Both the position numbers and the translations under genes were made by a program. A stretch of 64,000 nucleotides of DNA from Hyphomicrobiales bacterium (GTDB lineage: Bacteria > Pseudomonadota > Alphaproteobacteria > Rhizobiales > Beijerinckiaceae): NCBI GenBank assembly GCA_019075905.1, contig JAGXAM010000003.1:62001-126000 (forward strand), in the 5' to 3' direction. This document shows, one piece after another, positions 17,261 through 27,706 of this stretch. Each line of letters starts with the position of its first letter. The first letter of the stretch is position 1. The notes under the pieces are model-generated. The model was not told the DNA's origin and made no database searches. It was given only the letters and a program-made list of their open reading frames with translations.

Positions 17261-19588
17261 TCATGCCCCGGCGCTGGCCGCCAGCGGGCTGTCATTGCTT
17301 ATCTCGACCGTAGCCCCCTTGGGCAAAATGAAGCGCAAACCCCGCTGATCGGGCACATGCGCGCCATTTGCGGCAACCTCGATCCGCACCTGCCCGTGGG
17401 CGTGGCTGGCCTTGAGGTTCACCTCCAGCCCGGCGCCCTCACGCCACGCGGCCGCGCTGCCATCATCGAGATAAATCACGCCCTCGGCCACAGCCGGGCC
17501 CGGCACGACGAGGACGTCAAGCCCGTCAGGCGCCGCCATGGCCAGCAAGGCCCCGGCCCGCGCCAGCACCGGCAGCCGTCCGAGCGGTGCGTCGATCTCA
17601 GCCATCGCCCCGCCCGGATGGTGGCGCATGCCGTCAACTTCATACCAGCCGCCCTCCTGCTGCGGCAGATAGATGCGCCGCGTCACCTCGCCTTGCTCCA
17701 GCACTGGCGCCACCAGAAGGTCAGCCCCGAGCATGAAGGCATCGCTGACATCGCGCGCGGCGCGGTCTGCGGGAAAATCATAAAACAGCGGACGCACCAC
17801 CGGTTCATCAAAGGCTGCCGCCCGCCACATCAGGGTATAGAGCGTCGGCAACAGCTTCTCGCGCAGCGCCATCACCGCCTTGATCTGCGGCAGCACGCTT
17901 TCATGCAGCCACGGCGTCGTGGTCGTGCCGTCATCATTCCAGGAATTCATCACAAAGCGCGGCCACAGCCCGCAGAATTCCACGAACCGCGCCAGCAATT
18001 CCGGCCCCGGCGGCGGCCCATGAAACCCGCCGACATCATGGCCGATATTATACATGCCGGAGAGGCTCATATTCAGCCCCTGCGTCAGATTGAAGCGCAA
18101 GGTCTTCCATGCGGTGGCATTGTCGCCGCTCCAGGTCTGGCCATAGCGTCCGAGCCCGGCGGCACCGCCGCGGGTGATGGTGAAAGGCCGCCGCCCCGGC
18201 ATCTGCGCCGCCGTCACCTCATAGGCGAGCTTGGTCATCAGCAGCGCCTGCCCGGCCCGCGCCAGATCCTGGCTGAATGGCCGACCATCGCCGGCACAAA
18301 CGGCATCCTCATCATGGATTTCATATTCGTTATTGTCGTTCCAGACCGTGTCGATCCCCGGGTTCAGCAGGGTCGTGACAATGCCCTGCTGCCACCATTG
18401 ACGCCCCTGCGGCGCGGTGAAATCGAGATGTGCGCCCATGCCGTCCCAGAATTGCGCCATGGCCGGCTCGCCCGTGCCCTTCAGGCGCACCAGCGCCCCC
18501 TGCCCCTGCGCTTCGGCAAAGCGCGGATGATCATCGAGCAGGCAGGGCTTGAGATTGGCCACCACATGCAGCCCGGCCTTGTGCAACCACGCGAGACTGG
18601 CTGCCGGATCGGGGAATTTGTCGAGATTCCACGCAAAGGCATAGCGCTTGCCAGCCCGCATCGTATAGCCGGAGCCGAAATGAAAGCTGCGGCAGGGAAT
18701 GTCATGGCGCTCGCATTCATCGACAAATTCAGCGATTTTGGCATCGGCATCAGTGGCATCGGCCAAAGCCATGCTGGTCATGCCAAAGCCCAGCGTCCAG
18801 CGCGGCGGCAGCGCCTGGCCGCCGGTCAGCCACGAGAACCGCGTCGCCACGTCGGCAAGGCTCGGGCCGCTCAGCACATAATAATCGAGGTCTCCGTCCT
18901 CGGCCTCATAATAGCGGAACAGCCCGTGGTAATTGTCGATCATCGCCCCGAGATCCAGCGCGCCGCGCGCCAGATTGTCATAAAAGAGCCCGTGATAGCC
19001 CTGTGCCCCCTCGATGATGACAAAGGGAATGACCTTGTAAAGCGGGTCGCTGGTTTCAGCATCAAAGCCGCAGGGATCGCAGGCATCCATCAGGAAACGC
19101 CGGCCAGTATGGTCAAGCGGGCCGGATTTGTCGCCGACCCCAAAATGCCGCTCGGCCTTGTCGCGGGCGGTGAAATGCCGGAATCCCCCGGCATGGCGCG
19201 CGTGGAAATAGGACTGCGTCGCCCGGTCGCTGAGGAAAGGCTCGGCCTCGCCCTCACGAAACCAGCTGATCCCAAGCGGATCAAGCCTCACCACGGCACG
19301 AAGCCCGCCACCGCGGATCACCACCTGCTGGCCCTTTGCCTCGGCCGTGCACGGCACATGCTGATAATGGCTGAGATCATCGCGCAGGCGCCCGGCAAAA
19401 CCAGGCTCGCTGCGGTTTGGGGCGATCGACCAGCCACGATCCAGCCGGTAGGCGCCATGGCGGCGCATGACGACTCGGGCCAGGCCTGCCTCAAGCACCG
19501 CCAGCCGCAGCTCAAAACCATGGCCGAGGTCGAAACTGAACCAGCGATCATTCTGGCCCGCATAGGTGGCCTTCGTCAAAGCTAGCAT
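17261..19588 (-). CDS. Glycoside hydrolase family 31 (alpha-glucosidase/alpha-xylosidase type)
   Basis: 775 residues, cytoplasmic (no signal peptide). GH31 enzymes are retaining alpha-glycosidases; the nucleophile should be Asp418 in VWNDNNEYE and the acid/base Asp489 in TWSGDNATAW, both intact. It is last in a co-directional set with a sugar ABC importer, 110 bases after the ATPase gene, so it probably hydrolyses the imported alpha-linked oligosaccharide. Alpha-glucoside, alpha-xyloside or sulfoquinovoside activity cannot be told apart from what is visible. The 3' end is separated from convergent mutT by only 3 bases. Confidence 0.9.
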   Translation of the reverse strand: MLALTKATYAGQNDRWFSFDLGHGFELRLAVLEAGLARVVMRRHGAYRLDRGWSIAPNRSEPGFAGRLRDDLSHYQHVPCTAEAKGQQVVIRGGGLRAVVRLDPLGISWFREGEAEPFLSDRATQSYFHARHAGGFRHFTARDKAERHFGVGDKSGPLDHTGRRFLMDACDPCGFDAETSDPLYKVIPFVIIEGAQGYHGLFYDNLARGALDLGAMIDNYHGLFRYYEAEDGDLDYYVLSGPSLADVATRFSWLTGGQALPPRWTLGFGMTSMALADATDADAKIAEFVDECERHDIPCRSFHFGSGYTMRAGKRYAFAWNLDKFPDPAASLAWLHKAGLHVVANLKPCLLDDHPRFAEAQGQGALVRLKGTGEPAMAQFWDGMGAHLDFTAPQGRQWWQQGIVTTLLNPGIDTVWNDNNEYEIHDEDAVCAGDGRPFSQDLARAGQALLMTKLAYEVTAAQMPGRRPFTITRGGAAGLGRYGQTWSGDNATAWKTLRFNLTQGLNMSLSGMYNIGHDVGGFHGPPPGPELLARFVEFCGLWPRFVMNSWNDDGTTTTPWLHESVLPQIKAVMALREKLLPTLYTLMWRAAAFDEPVVRPLFYDFPADRAARDVSDAFMLGADLLVAPVLEQGEVTRRIYLPQQEGGWYEVDGMRHHPGGAMAEIDAPLGRLPVLARAGALLAMAAPDGLDVLVVPGPAVAEGVIYLDDGSAAAWREGAGLEVNLKASHAHGQVRIEVAANGAHVPDQRGLRFILPKGATVEISNDSPLAASAGA

Positions 19589-19697
19589 AAGAGATTAAAC
19601 TCCCTGTCTTGAGTATGGTGTCCGCAGACTGCATCACGGCCACTGCCGGCCCGCTATTCAGCCTGCGCCGCTGAACGTCACCCCTGCGGCCCGTGCC

Positions 19698-20759
<1,062 letters not shown>

Positions 20760-20762
20760 GGC

Positions 20763-21815
20763 TCATTTCATCCCCGTATTGGCAATGCCCGATGTGATGA
20801 AGCGTTGCAGGAAAACAAAGACCAGCGCGATCGGGATCAGCGCCACCACGGTCATGGCGAGAAGGTAATTCCACTGCGTCTGCAAATCGCCCTGGAAGGC
20901 ATTAAGGCCGATCTGCAGCGTATAGGTCTCGGACTTGCTGAGCACCACCAGCGGCCAGAGAAATTCATTCCAGCGCCACATCACCGAGAAAATCGTCAGC
21001 ACCGCCAGCGCCGGCAGGGCCAGCGGCATAACGATGCGTGCGTAAATCTGCCATTCGCTGGCCTTGTCCATGCGCGCCGCCTCGATCAGCTCGCGCGGCA
21101 TGGTCAGCATATACTGGCGCAGCAGGAATACGCCGGTCGGCGTCGCCGCGCCGGGCAGGATCACCGCCCAGAGCGAATTATCAAGGCCGATTTCATTGAC
21201 GACCACAAATACCGGCACCAGAATGATGGTGATAGGCACCATCAGCGTGGCGATGACCGCGACCAGAAAGAAATTCTTGCCGCGAAATTCATGGATGCTC
21301 AGTGCATAGGCCGCCATGGAATTGATCAGCAATGTCACCAGCGTCGCAACGACGGTGACAAATACCGAATTCCATAAATAACGCCCGAAGTTGAAATGCC
21401 GCAGCGGGTGCTCGTAATTGTGCCAGTCGAGCCCCAGGTGCCGCAGCGCCGTGCGCTTGTCCATATTGACCTTGATGATCGTCTGCGGCGCCGCCGGATC
21501 GACTAGTTGCGAAATCACGCCGATGCGCCGCACCTGTGCCAGCACACGCTTGCTGCCATCCGGCATGGTGACGTTATAGAGCGGCAATTTGCTGTCATAG
21601 CCCTTGACCGCGACGCTTTGCTGGGCGAGCGGCAGGAAGGTCGGCGGAAATTCATCGAGATTGCTTCTCGTCTTGAACGACGACAGCACCAGCCATACCA
21701 CCGGGCCGAACATCAGGAACACGCCGACGGCGAGATAAATATAGGCCAGCACATCACTGAAGCCGATCCGGCCGGGGTTGCGGCGCTGGCGCAGCAGGGC
21801 AAGCGGCGACATCAT
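20763..21815 (-). CDS. Carbohydrate ABC transporter permease (MalG type)
   Basis: About 350 residues. It begins with ATGATG at 21815/21812 overlapping the stop of the first permease, indicating coupling. The membrane domain ends with the EAA loop ELIEAARMDKASEWQIYARIVMPLALPAL, which contacts the ATPase. Compared with short MalG proteins there is an extra periplasmic segment (about residues 45-110) between TM1 and TM2, as in some alpha-glucoside and trehalose importers. Confidence 0.92.
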   Translation of the reverse strand: MMSPLALLRQRRNPGRIGFSDVLAYIYLAVGVFLMFGPVVWLVLSSFKTRSNLDEFPPTFLPLAQQSVAVKGYDSKLPLYNVTMPDGSKRVLAQVRRIGVISQLVDPAAPQTIIKVNMDKRTALRHLGLDWHNYEHPLRHFNFGRYLWNSVFVTVVATLVTLLINSMAAYALSIHEFRGKNFFLVAVIATLMVPITIILVPVFVVVNEIGLDNSLWAVILPGAATPTGVFLLRQYMLTMPRELIEAARMDKASEWQIYARIVMPLALPALAVLTIFSVMWRWNEFLWPLVVLSKSETYTLQIGLNAFQGDLQTQWNYLLAMTVVALIPIALVFVFLQRFITSGIANTGMK

Positions 21816-22807
21816 GTTGCACCTCGGCGTCGTGTCAGCCACAGCTGGGTGAGCGTCAGCACCAGCAGCAGCAGTCCCAGCACCACCGAGGCCGCCGCTG
21901 CCAGCCCGTAATCGGGCACCTGGCTGGCAAAGGCCGTGGTGTAAATATATTGCACGATCATCATGGTAGCCGTGCCAGGACCGCCGCCGGTGAGGGCAAA
22001 GACCTCATCGAAGGTCTGCACCCCGCGAATGGTCACCAGCACCAGCACCACCAGCAGATTGGGCCAGAGCAGCGGCAGCGTCAGGCGCACCAATTGCCGG
22101 AGCGGCCTCGTGCCATCCATATCGGCCGCCTCATAAATATCGCGCGGGATCGCCTGCAGGCCGGCCAGCAGGATCAGCGTGTAAAATCCGGTATGTGCCC
22201 ATACCGACACGAAAATGGCCCAGAACATCGCCCAGCCGGCATCGGCGAGAAACAGGATCGGCTGCCCGCCCATGCCGACGATGGCGGCATTGAGCAGGCC
22301 CTGCGGCTGCAGGATCCATTTCCACACCAGCGCCACCACCACCGGCGACAGCAGCACCGGAAAGAAATAGACAGCGCGGAAAAACCCGCGCGCCCGGATT
22401 TTCATGTTCAGCACCAGCGCCGTGGCCAGCGACACCAGCACCATGACACTGACCTGGATCAAGGTGAATTTCAGCGACGTCCACATGCCGCGCCAGAAAT
22501 AATCCTCCCGGCACGACGAGGGGTCATAAAAGTTCTTGCAATCAGCGAGGTAATGATATTGCAGCCCGCCAACCCCAGGGCGCTGCGAGGGAAACAGGGC
22601 CGTGCCGCCGGTGAAGGAATAGTAGATGTCTATGCCGATCGGCAGAAACACGAACAGCCCGAAAAACAGGATATTGGGCAGAATGAACACATAGGCCATG
22701 CGCGACGTGCCGATCACGCGTTCGACCAGCGCCATTGGCGCGCCGGGCAGTTCGGCTATGAACCGCCCCAAGCGCGCCAAAAGATTGGAAGCTGGCGCTG
22801 TTGTCAT
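21812..22807 (-). CDS. Carbohydrate ABC transporter permease (MalF type)
   Basis: 331 residues from the ATG at 22807 (GGGAGGG upstream); an earlier in-frame start would lie within the binding-protein gene. Typical six-helix MalF-type permease with the EAA loop DIYEAADMDGTRPLRQLVRLTLPLL near the C-terminus. It carries a Cys-containing periplasmic loop (CKNFYDPSSCREDYF) after TM1. It forms the importer channel with the MalG-type partner. Confidence 0.92.
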   Translation of the reverse strand: MTTAPASNLLARLGRFIAELPGAPMALVERVIGTSRMAYVFILPNILFFGLFVFLPIGIDIYYSFTGGTALFPSQRPGVGGLQYHYLADCKNFYDPSSCREDYFWRGMWTSLKFTLIQVSVMVLVSLATALVLNMKIRARGFFRAVYFFPVLLSPVVVALVWKWILQPQGLLNAAIVGMGGQPILFLADAGWAMFWAIFVSVWAHTGFYTLILLAGLQAIPRDIYEAADMDGTRPLRQLVRLTLPLLWPNLLVVLVLVTIRGVQTFDEVFALTGGGPGTATMMIVQYIYTTAFASQVPDYGLAAAASVVLGLLLLVLTLTQLWLTRRRGAT

Positions 22808-22826
22808 GCCGCCAGTCCCTCCCGGT

Positions 22827-24116
22827 TCATTTGCCGTTGGCCGCGGCAATCTGATGGGCAATGTCCGACGTGATGCGGGCATAGGCCTGATCGAGCGTCG
22901 ACTGGCCGACAATCGCTTCGCAAAGCCGGCTGATCACCGCATCGAAAATGATCTTGTTCTTTGAATAGCCCTGCAGCTCATAGGCCACCGGCGCCAGCGT
23001 CGCGACCTCATCGCCAAACACTTTAAGCGCCGCCGCCGCTGCCGGCGAAGCCCCGACATATTTCACGCCGGCCTTGGCGACACCAAGATTGCCGGGCACT
23101 GACAGCGTCTTGCCATAATAGGCCGAAATCACCGCCGGGCTGGCGAGATAATCCAGCAATTTGGCCACGGATTTGGGATGCTTGGTGGATTTGAAAGCCA
23201 CCACCGCCGCACCGCCCGGCATGCCCGAGCAATTGGCCGGGCCACAAGGGGTCGGCACGGCAACCCAGTCAAAGGCGGTGCCTACCGTCTTGGCGAATTG
23301 CGAGATCTGCCATGAGCCGGATTCATACATCACCACCTGGCCATTGGCGAATTGCGTGTTGGCGCCCTGATAGGTCGCCCCCGACACCGCGCCCCACAGC
23401 GCCTTCGACATCAGGCCCTGCTGGTGCCAGTCATAAATCATCTTGGCGCCAGCCTTGAAGCCGGCATCGACCACCGCCGGATTGCCCTTGGCATCAAACA
23501 CCTTGGCACCCTGCGACAGGATCATGCCGAACACCCGGTGCCCGGAGCGGTCCGCGGCAATCGGATAAGGCACCTTCTCGGCAGCGGCTACCTTCTTGAT
23601 CGCCGCGGCCCATTGCGGCCAGGTCGCCTTGGCGCCCGGCATGGCAACTTTCGCCTGCTCAAACAGCGTCTTGTTGACGAACGGGCCGGTGATGGTCAAT
23701 TGCGTCATATAGCCGTGGATCGAGGTCTTGTCGCCCGGCAGCCGCATCCAGTTGAGGAACGGGCCATAATTGGCGTCCCATTGCGCCGCATCCGGCAGCA
23801 GCGGGCGAAGATCGAGCATATATTTGGCAAGACCGCCAAGATCGGTGACGCGGGCGATATCGGGCCCCTGCCCGGCCGCAAGCTGAACCGGCAGCGCCGT
23901 CTGGATCGATTTATAGGGAACCTGGTCCAGCACCACCTTGATGCCGGGGTTCTTGGCCTCGAAATCCTTGATCTGCGCGGCAACCACCGTGCCTTCATTG
24001 CCATCCGAATACCACATCATGTGCAGCGTCGTGGCGGCCTGCGCCAGAGCGCTGCTGCCTGCCAGCGCAGCAACGAAGGCAGCACCGAAAAGTCCGCGTT
24101 GGACCGATATTTTCAT
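22827..24116 (-). CDS. Sugar ABC transporter substrate-binding protein
   Basis: 429 residues. Signal peptide MKISVQRGLFGAAFVAALAG with cleavage near ALAQAA, then a cluster B/family 1 binding-protein fold (LHMMWYSDGNEGTVVAAQI, KNPGIKVVLDQVPYKSIQTALP). First gene of the importer operon (binding protein, two permeases, ATPase, GH31), so it is expected to bind an alpha-linked oligosaccharide. A likely promoter with a palindrome lies about 80-110 bases upstream. Confidence 0.92.
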   Translation of the reverse strand: MKISVQRGLFGAAFVAALAGSSALAQAATTLHMMWYSDGNEGTVVAAQIKDFEAKNPGIKVVLDQVPYKSIQTALPVQLAAGQGPDIARVTDLGGLAKYMLDLRPLLPDAAQWDANYGPFLNWMRLPGDKTSIHGYMTQLTITGPFVNKTLFEQAKVAMPGAKATWPQWAAAIKKVAAAEKVPYPIAADRSGHRVFGMILSQGAKVFDAKGNPAVVDAGFKAGAKMIYDWHQQGLMSKALWGAVSGATYQGANTQFANGQVVMYESGSWQISQFAKTVGTAFDWVAVPTPCGPANCSGMPGGAAVVAFKSTKHPKSVAKLLDYLASPAVISAYYGKTLSVPGNLGVAKAGVKYVGASPAAAAALKVFGDEVATLAPVAYELQGYSKNKIIFDAVISRLCEAIVGQSTLDQAYARITSDIAHQIAAANGK

Positions 24117-24198
24117 GATCTTCTCCTCCCAGAATTATGTCCCGGCCCCGCTCTGCTCTTGTGGTGAACCGGCAGACTTGCTTCGACAAGATGGTTTA

Positions 24199-24226
24199 TG
24201 TCTAACATGAAGTAATGTCATGTCAA
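24199..24226 (-). promoter_or_regulatory. Putative promoter with embedded operator for the sugar importer operon
   Basis: On the minus strand a TTGACA (24226-24221) is followed after 16 bases by TAGACA (24204-24199), a weak -10. Between them lies the inverted repeat ACATGA-N7-TCATGT (24205-24223 on the plus strand). A palindrome inside a promoter spacer is the usual place for a repressor operator. No regulator gene is adjacent, so the protein that binds is unknown. Sequence-only inference. Confidence 0.45.
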
Positions 24227-24242
24227 ACAATTGAAGTGAACT

Positions 24243-25427
24243 TTATGAGGCGTCCTCGCCGAGCACATCCTTCGCCCAGCGGAATGCGGCATTGGCTGCC
24301 GGCACCCCGCCATAGATCGACGTTTGCAGCAGCAGCGCCTGCAATTCATCGAGCGTGAGGCCATTGGCCATGGCCGGGCGCAGGTGCAGCTTGAACTCCT
24401 CCTCGCGGTGCAAGGCCACCATCATCGCCAGCACCACGATCGAGCGGGTTTTCCACGGCAATCTGGTATCGCCCCAGATTTCGCCCCAGGCATTGCGGGT
24501 GATGAAATCCTGCCAGCCTTGCGCAAAGGGCCCGGCCTTGCCCATGGAGCGCTCGACATGCGCCGCACCGAGCACCGCCTTGCGATTGTTCAGCCCTTCT
24601 GCCTGCGACACGGCGCCGAGCGGCCCGCGTCGCGCCTCCCCGCCATGGCGGCCGATAAACGCCAGGAGGTGGCTGGCCGTTGCCTCCGGCTGCTCGACCG
24701 CCAGCAGATGCGCCGCCTGCGCCAGCACCACGAGTTCGGCATGCTTGATGCCGCCACAGATTTCCTCGGCCCGCGCCACCGGCGTCGCCGGATCGTCGCG
24801 CCCGGCAATCACCAGCGTCGGGCTGATGATCCTGCCCAGCAGCGGTATCAGGTCCATCGCCGCGATCACCCCGCAACATACCGCATAACCGGCGCGGTCA
24901 ATGGCAACAAAGCTCTCGCGCACCTCCTCCAGCGCCTTGGGGCCGGCCGCGACAAAGCCGGGCGTGAACCAGCGGCCCATGTTGGCATCGACAATCGCCG
25001 CCGTGCCTTCGGCGCGCACGAGCTTGATGCGCTCCTCCCAGTTCGAGGGCGGCCCCATAGAGGCTGCCGTCGCCATCAAGGTGAGCGAGTGCAGCCGCTC
25101 AGGATAGCGCGCGGCAAGATTCTGCCCGGTCATGCCGCCCAACGACAGGCCGGCGAAATGCACACGCTCAAGCCCAAGGGCGTCGAGCAGGCCGATGGCG
25201 TCATCGGCAAGATCATCAATGCTGGCGGGTCGATCGAGCACCTGCGATCCGCCATGGCCGCGCGTATCATAGCAAAGCGTGCGATAGCGCCCGCGCAGAT
25301 GCGCCACGACATGATCCCACATGTGATGGGTGGTGCCGAGCGAGTTGGAGAACATCACCACCGGGGCGTGGCTCGGCCCGGAAAGTTCGTAATGGAGCCT
25401 GACACCATTGGCTGTGATCTGTGGCAT
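24243..25427 (-). CDS. pcaL: Fused 3-oxoadipate enol-lactonase / 4-carboxymuconolactone decarboxylase (PcaL type)
   Basis: 394 residues made of two enzymes. Residues 1 to about 262 are an alpha/beta hydrolase (PcaD) with the nucleophile elbow GLSLGGMTG and a C-terminal His in QAAHLLAVEQPE. Residues about 270-394 are a carboxymuconolactone decarboxylase (PcaC; WQDFITRNAWGEIWGDTRLP). They perform consecutive steps, decarboxylation then lactone hydrolysis, giving 3-oxoadipate. Such fusions are known as PcaL in actinobacteria and occur in some alphaproteobacteria. It is last in the pca operon, 13 bases after pcaB. Confidence 0.93.
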   Translation of the reverse strand: MPQITANGVRLHYELSGPSHAPVVMFSNSLGTTHHMWDHVVAHLRGRYRTLCYDTRGHGGSQVLDRPASIDDLADDAIGLLDALGLERVHFAGLSLGGMTGQNLAARYPERLHSLTLMATAASMGPPSNWEERIKLVRAEGTAAIVDANMGRWFTPGFVAAGPKALEEVRESFVAIDRAGYAVCCGVIAAMDLIPLLGRIISPTLVIAGRDDPATPVARAEEICGGIKHAELVVLAQAAHLLAVEQPEATASHLLAFIGRHGGEARRGPLGAVSQAEGLNNRKAVLGAAHVERSMGKAGPFAQGWQDFITRNAWGEIWGDTRLPWKTRSIVVLAMMVALHREEEFKLHLRPAMANGLTLDELQALLLQTSIYGGVPAANAAFRWAKDVLGEDAS

Positions 25428-25440
25428 GTTTCCTCAGGGG

Positions 25441-26784
25441 TTAGATAGAGCCGGGCAAGTCTACCAGAGCGCGGTCGGTCCATAGCGCTGCTGCCGCCAC
25501 CGCCGGCGCCAGATCAAAGGCCGCGGCAAGATCGCGGGCGGCCGCTGCCTCCGGCATGGCGGCCAGCACGTCCTGCAACGAAATGCCTTTGCGCCGCACC
25601 TCATCGGCAGCACGCTCGACCAGTTTGTGCGCGCCCTCGCGCCCCAGCGCCGCCATGAGCCGCGCTGCTGCGGCATCCGCGAAAATCATGCCATGCGTCA
25701 GATTGATGTTGGAACGCATCCGCGCCTCGTCGATCACCAGCCCTTGCGCCAGCGCCAAAGCCTCGCGCATCGCCCCCGACGCCAGCCCGAACAGGGCCGG
25801 CAGCGCATGCCATTCGCCATGCCAGGCACCGGCCGGGCGCTCGTGCGCCGCACCAAGCGCGTTCAGCAGCGTCGTGACATGGCCGGGCGCCGCCGCCTGC
25901 GCCGCCAGAATCAGCGTGCACCCAACCGGGTTGCGTTTGTGCGGCATGGCCGACGAGCCACCCCGACCTTTCACATGAGGCTCGGCGACTTCGCCGACTT
26001 CGGTCGAGGCCAGATGGACAATATCGCTGGCCATTTTCGCCAGCGCGCCGATCAGGCGCGCCAGCCAGCTCCCAAGCTCGGCCATGCGATCGCGGCGCGT
26101 ATGCCAGGCCAGGGCATCGACGCCAAGGTCGAGCGCGCCGGCAAAGCCCGCCACCACCGCCGGGCCTTGCGCGCCCAGGGCCGCCAGCGTCCCGACCGGG
26201 CCGGCCAGCGATGCCTTCATGATCCGCGCCCGGATCGCCCCATACTGGCAGGCGACTTCGGCAACGGCGCTCGCCCAGACGGCGACCTTGAAACCAAAGC
26301 TCACCGGCGCGGCATGCTGGCCATAAGTGCGCCCGATGCAGGGCGTGGCGCGATGCTTCCGCGCCATCAGGGCGAGCGCCGGCAACATAAGGTTGAGATC
26401 GGCCTGCAGCAGCGCCAGCCCGTCGCCGATCATCAGCACCAGCGCCGTATCGGCAATGTCCTGGGTCGTGGCGCCCTTGTGGACATGGCGCTCATAGTCG
26501 GGAGCCAGCAGGTCCTGCAGCGCCTTGACGAAGGGAATGGTCGGCACCCCCGCCAGCGCCGTCGCCTGGCCAAGGGCAGCCATATCGAAATTCTGCACGC
26601 CAAAACTGGCCAGCGCATCGCCCAGCCCTGCCGGCGCGAGGCCCAAGGCGGCCTGCGCCCCGGCCAGCGCCACCTCACAACGCAACATCGCCCGCAGCCG
26701 CGCTTCATCGCTGAAAGCCTGCCGCATCGCGTCAGTCACAAACAGGGGGCCGAGCAGGGCAGAATCCAGCGCGGCGAAGCTCAT
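25441..26784 (-). CDS. pcaB: 3-carboxy-cis,cis-muconate cycloisomerase
   Basis: 447 residues, fumarase/aspartase superfamily. The signature GGSSAMPHKRNPVGCTLIL is intact, as is the TTQDIADTALVL segment. PcaB converts 3-carboxymuconate, the product of PcaGH, to 4-carboxymuconolactone. The C-terminus is longer and Ala-rich, as in many alphaproteobacterial PcaB proteins. It sits 4 bases downstream of the BKACE gene and upstream of the PcaD-PcaC fusion. Confidence 0.93.
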   Translation of the reverse strand: MSFAALDSALLGPLFVTDAMRQAFSDEARLRAMLRCEVALAGAQAALGLAPAGLGDALASFGVQNFDMAALGQATALAGVPTIPFVKALQDLLAPDYERHVHKGATTQDIADTALVLMIGDGLALLQADLNLMLPALALMARKHRATPCIGRTYGQHAAPVSFGFKVAVWASAVAEVACQYGAIRARIMKASLAGPVGTLAALGAQGPAVVAGFAGALDLGVDALAWHTRRDRMAELGSWLARLIGALAKMASDIVHLASTEVGEVAEPHVKGRGGSSAMPHKRNPVGCTLILAAQAAAPGHVTTLLNALGAAHERPAGAWHGEWHALPALFGLASGAMREALALAQGLVIDEARMRSNINLTHGMIFADAAAARLMAALGREGAHKLVERAADEVRRKGISLQDVLAAMPEAAAARDLAAAFDLAPAVAAAALWTDRALVDLPGSI

Positions 26785-26788
26785 CGGC

Positions 26789-27619
26789 CTAGGCCGCCTT
26801 CAGATGCAGCATGCTGCGCGCTTCCGCCGTCGTCGCCGGCCTGGCACCATGGCGCGCCGCCAGTTCCACCGCCTGGGTGACCAGTTCGGCATTTGAGGCA
26901 GCCAACCTGTCGCGGCTGTAGCGAATATTGTCTTCAAGCCCGGTACGAATGAAGCTCACACCGCGCTGCAGCGCCCATTCCATGACCCTGAGCTGGTTGA
27001 CACCAATGCCCGCCGCCGTCCAAGTCGCGCGCGGCAGGATGCGCCTTGTCTCGGCCAACAGCACATCGAGCAGATGCTCCTCGGCCGGTATGGCATTCTT
27101 GACCCCCAGCACGAATTGCACATGCGGCGCATCGTCAATCAGCCCGGCCTCGACCAGCCGCCTGGCGCCATGCAGGTGCGAGAGATCAAAAATCTCGATC
27201 TCCGGCCTGATGCCGCCCGCTTTCATCTTCGTGGCGAGGTCAGCCACCAGCGTCGGGTGGTTCTCGTAAATTATGGTCGGGAAATTGACCGAGCCGGTCG
27301 ACAGCGACGCCATATCCGGCTGCAGATACAGCGCCGAACCGCGCGCCGCCTGGTCACGCCCGCGCCCGCCGGTCGAAAATTGCACGATCATGCCGGGGCA
27401 ATGCTTGATGATGCCTTGTTGCACTTGCTGAAAGCGCGCCGGATCGGACGACGAGGTTTCATCATCATGGCGCACATGGATATGCGCCAGCGTCGCGCCG
27501 GCGGCATAAGCCTCCGCCGTCGAGGCAATCTGCTCGACCGGTGTGATCGGCACCGCCGGATTATCCGCCTTTCGCGGAACGGAGCCTGTGATGGCAACAG
27601 TGATGACAACGGGACGCAT
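26789..27619 (-). CDS. BKACE-family beta-keto acid cleavage enzyme (probable 3-oxoadipate:acetyl-CoA enzyme)
   Basis: 276 residues, DUF849/BKACE family. It shows metal ligands AHIHVRHD near residue 45, QFSTGGRG, and a C-terminal RTGLEDNIR. Family members react a beta-keto acid with acetyl-CoA to give acetoacetate and a new CoA ester. Set between pcaG and pcaB in an operon with no visible pcaIJ or pcaF, it could convert 3-oxoadipate to succinyl-CoA plus acetoacetate; this is inferred from context. The start at 27619 is preferred because AAAAGG lies 7 bases upstream; an ATG at 27625 is too close to it. Confidence 0.88.
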   Translation of the reverse strand: MRPVVITVAITGSVPRKADNPAVPITPVEQIASTAEAYAAGATLAHIHVRHDDETSSSDPARFQQVQQGIIKHCPGMIVQFSTGGRGRDQAARGSALYLQPDMASLSTGSVNFPTIIYENHPTLVADLATKMKAGGIRPEIEIFDLSHLHGARRLVEAGLIDDAPHVQFVLGVKNAIPAEEHLLDVLLAETRRILPRATWTAAGIGVNQLRVMEWALQRGVSFIRTGLEDNIRYSRDRLAASNAELVTQAVELAARHGARPATTAEARSMLHLKAA

Positions 27620-27635
27620 TTCCATAGCCTTTTCA

Positions 27636-27648
27636 TATAGTTACTATA
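27636..27648. promoter_or_regulatory. Palindrome upstream of the BKACE gene (possible operator)
   Basis: The 87-base gap between pcaG and the BKACE gene is AT-rich and holds a perfect inverted repeat, TATAGT-T-ACTATA. It is only 17-29 bases from the BKACE start codon. It could be an operator for an internal promoter serving BKACE-pcaB-pcaL. No pca regulator gene is visible to pair with it. Confidence 0.4.
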
Positions 27649-27706
27649 GTGAACCCCTAGGGCGCAAAGTGCCGCGGCTCACCCGCTTGCAGCCAAGGCG
27701 CCGCCC

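Noticed and set aside
17357-19585. A 742-codon open frame on the plus strand
   Set aside because: It is antisense to the GH31 gene, whose catalytic motifs are intact; the plus-strand peptide has no recognisable motif.
24243-25427. Frameshift joining pcaD and pcaC
   Set aside because: The two domains are in one uninterrupted frame with a sensible linker, matching known PcaL-type fusions.
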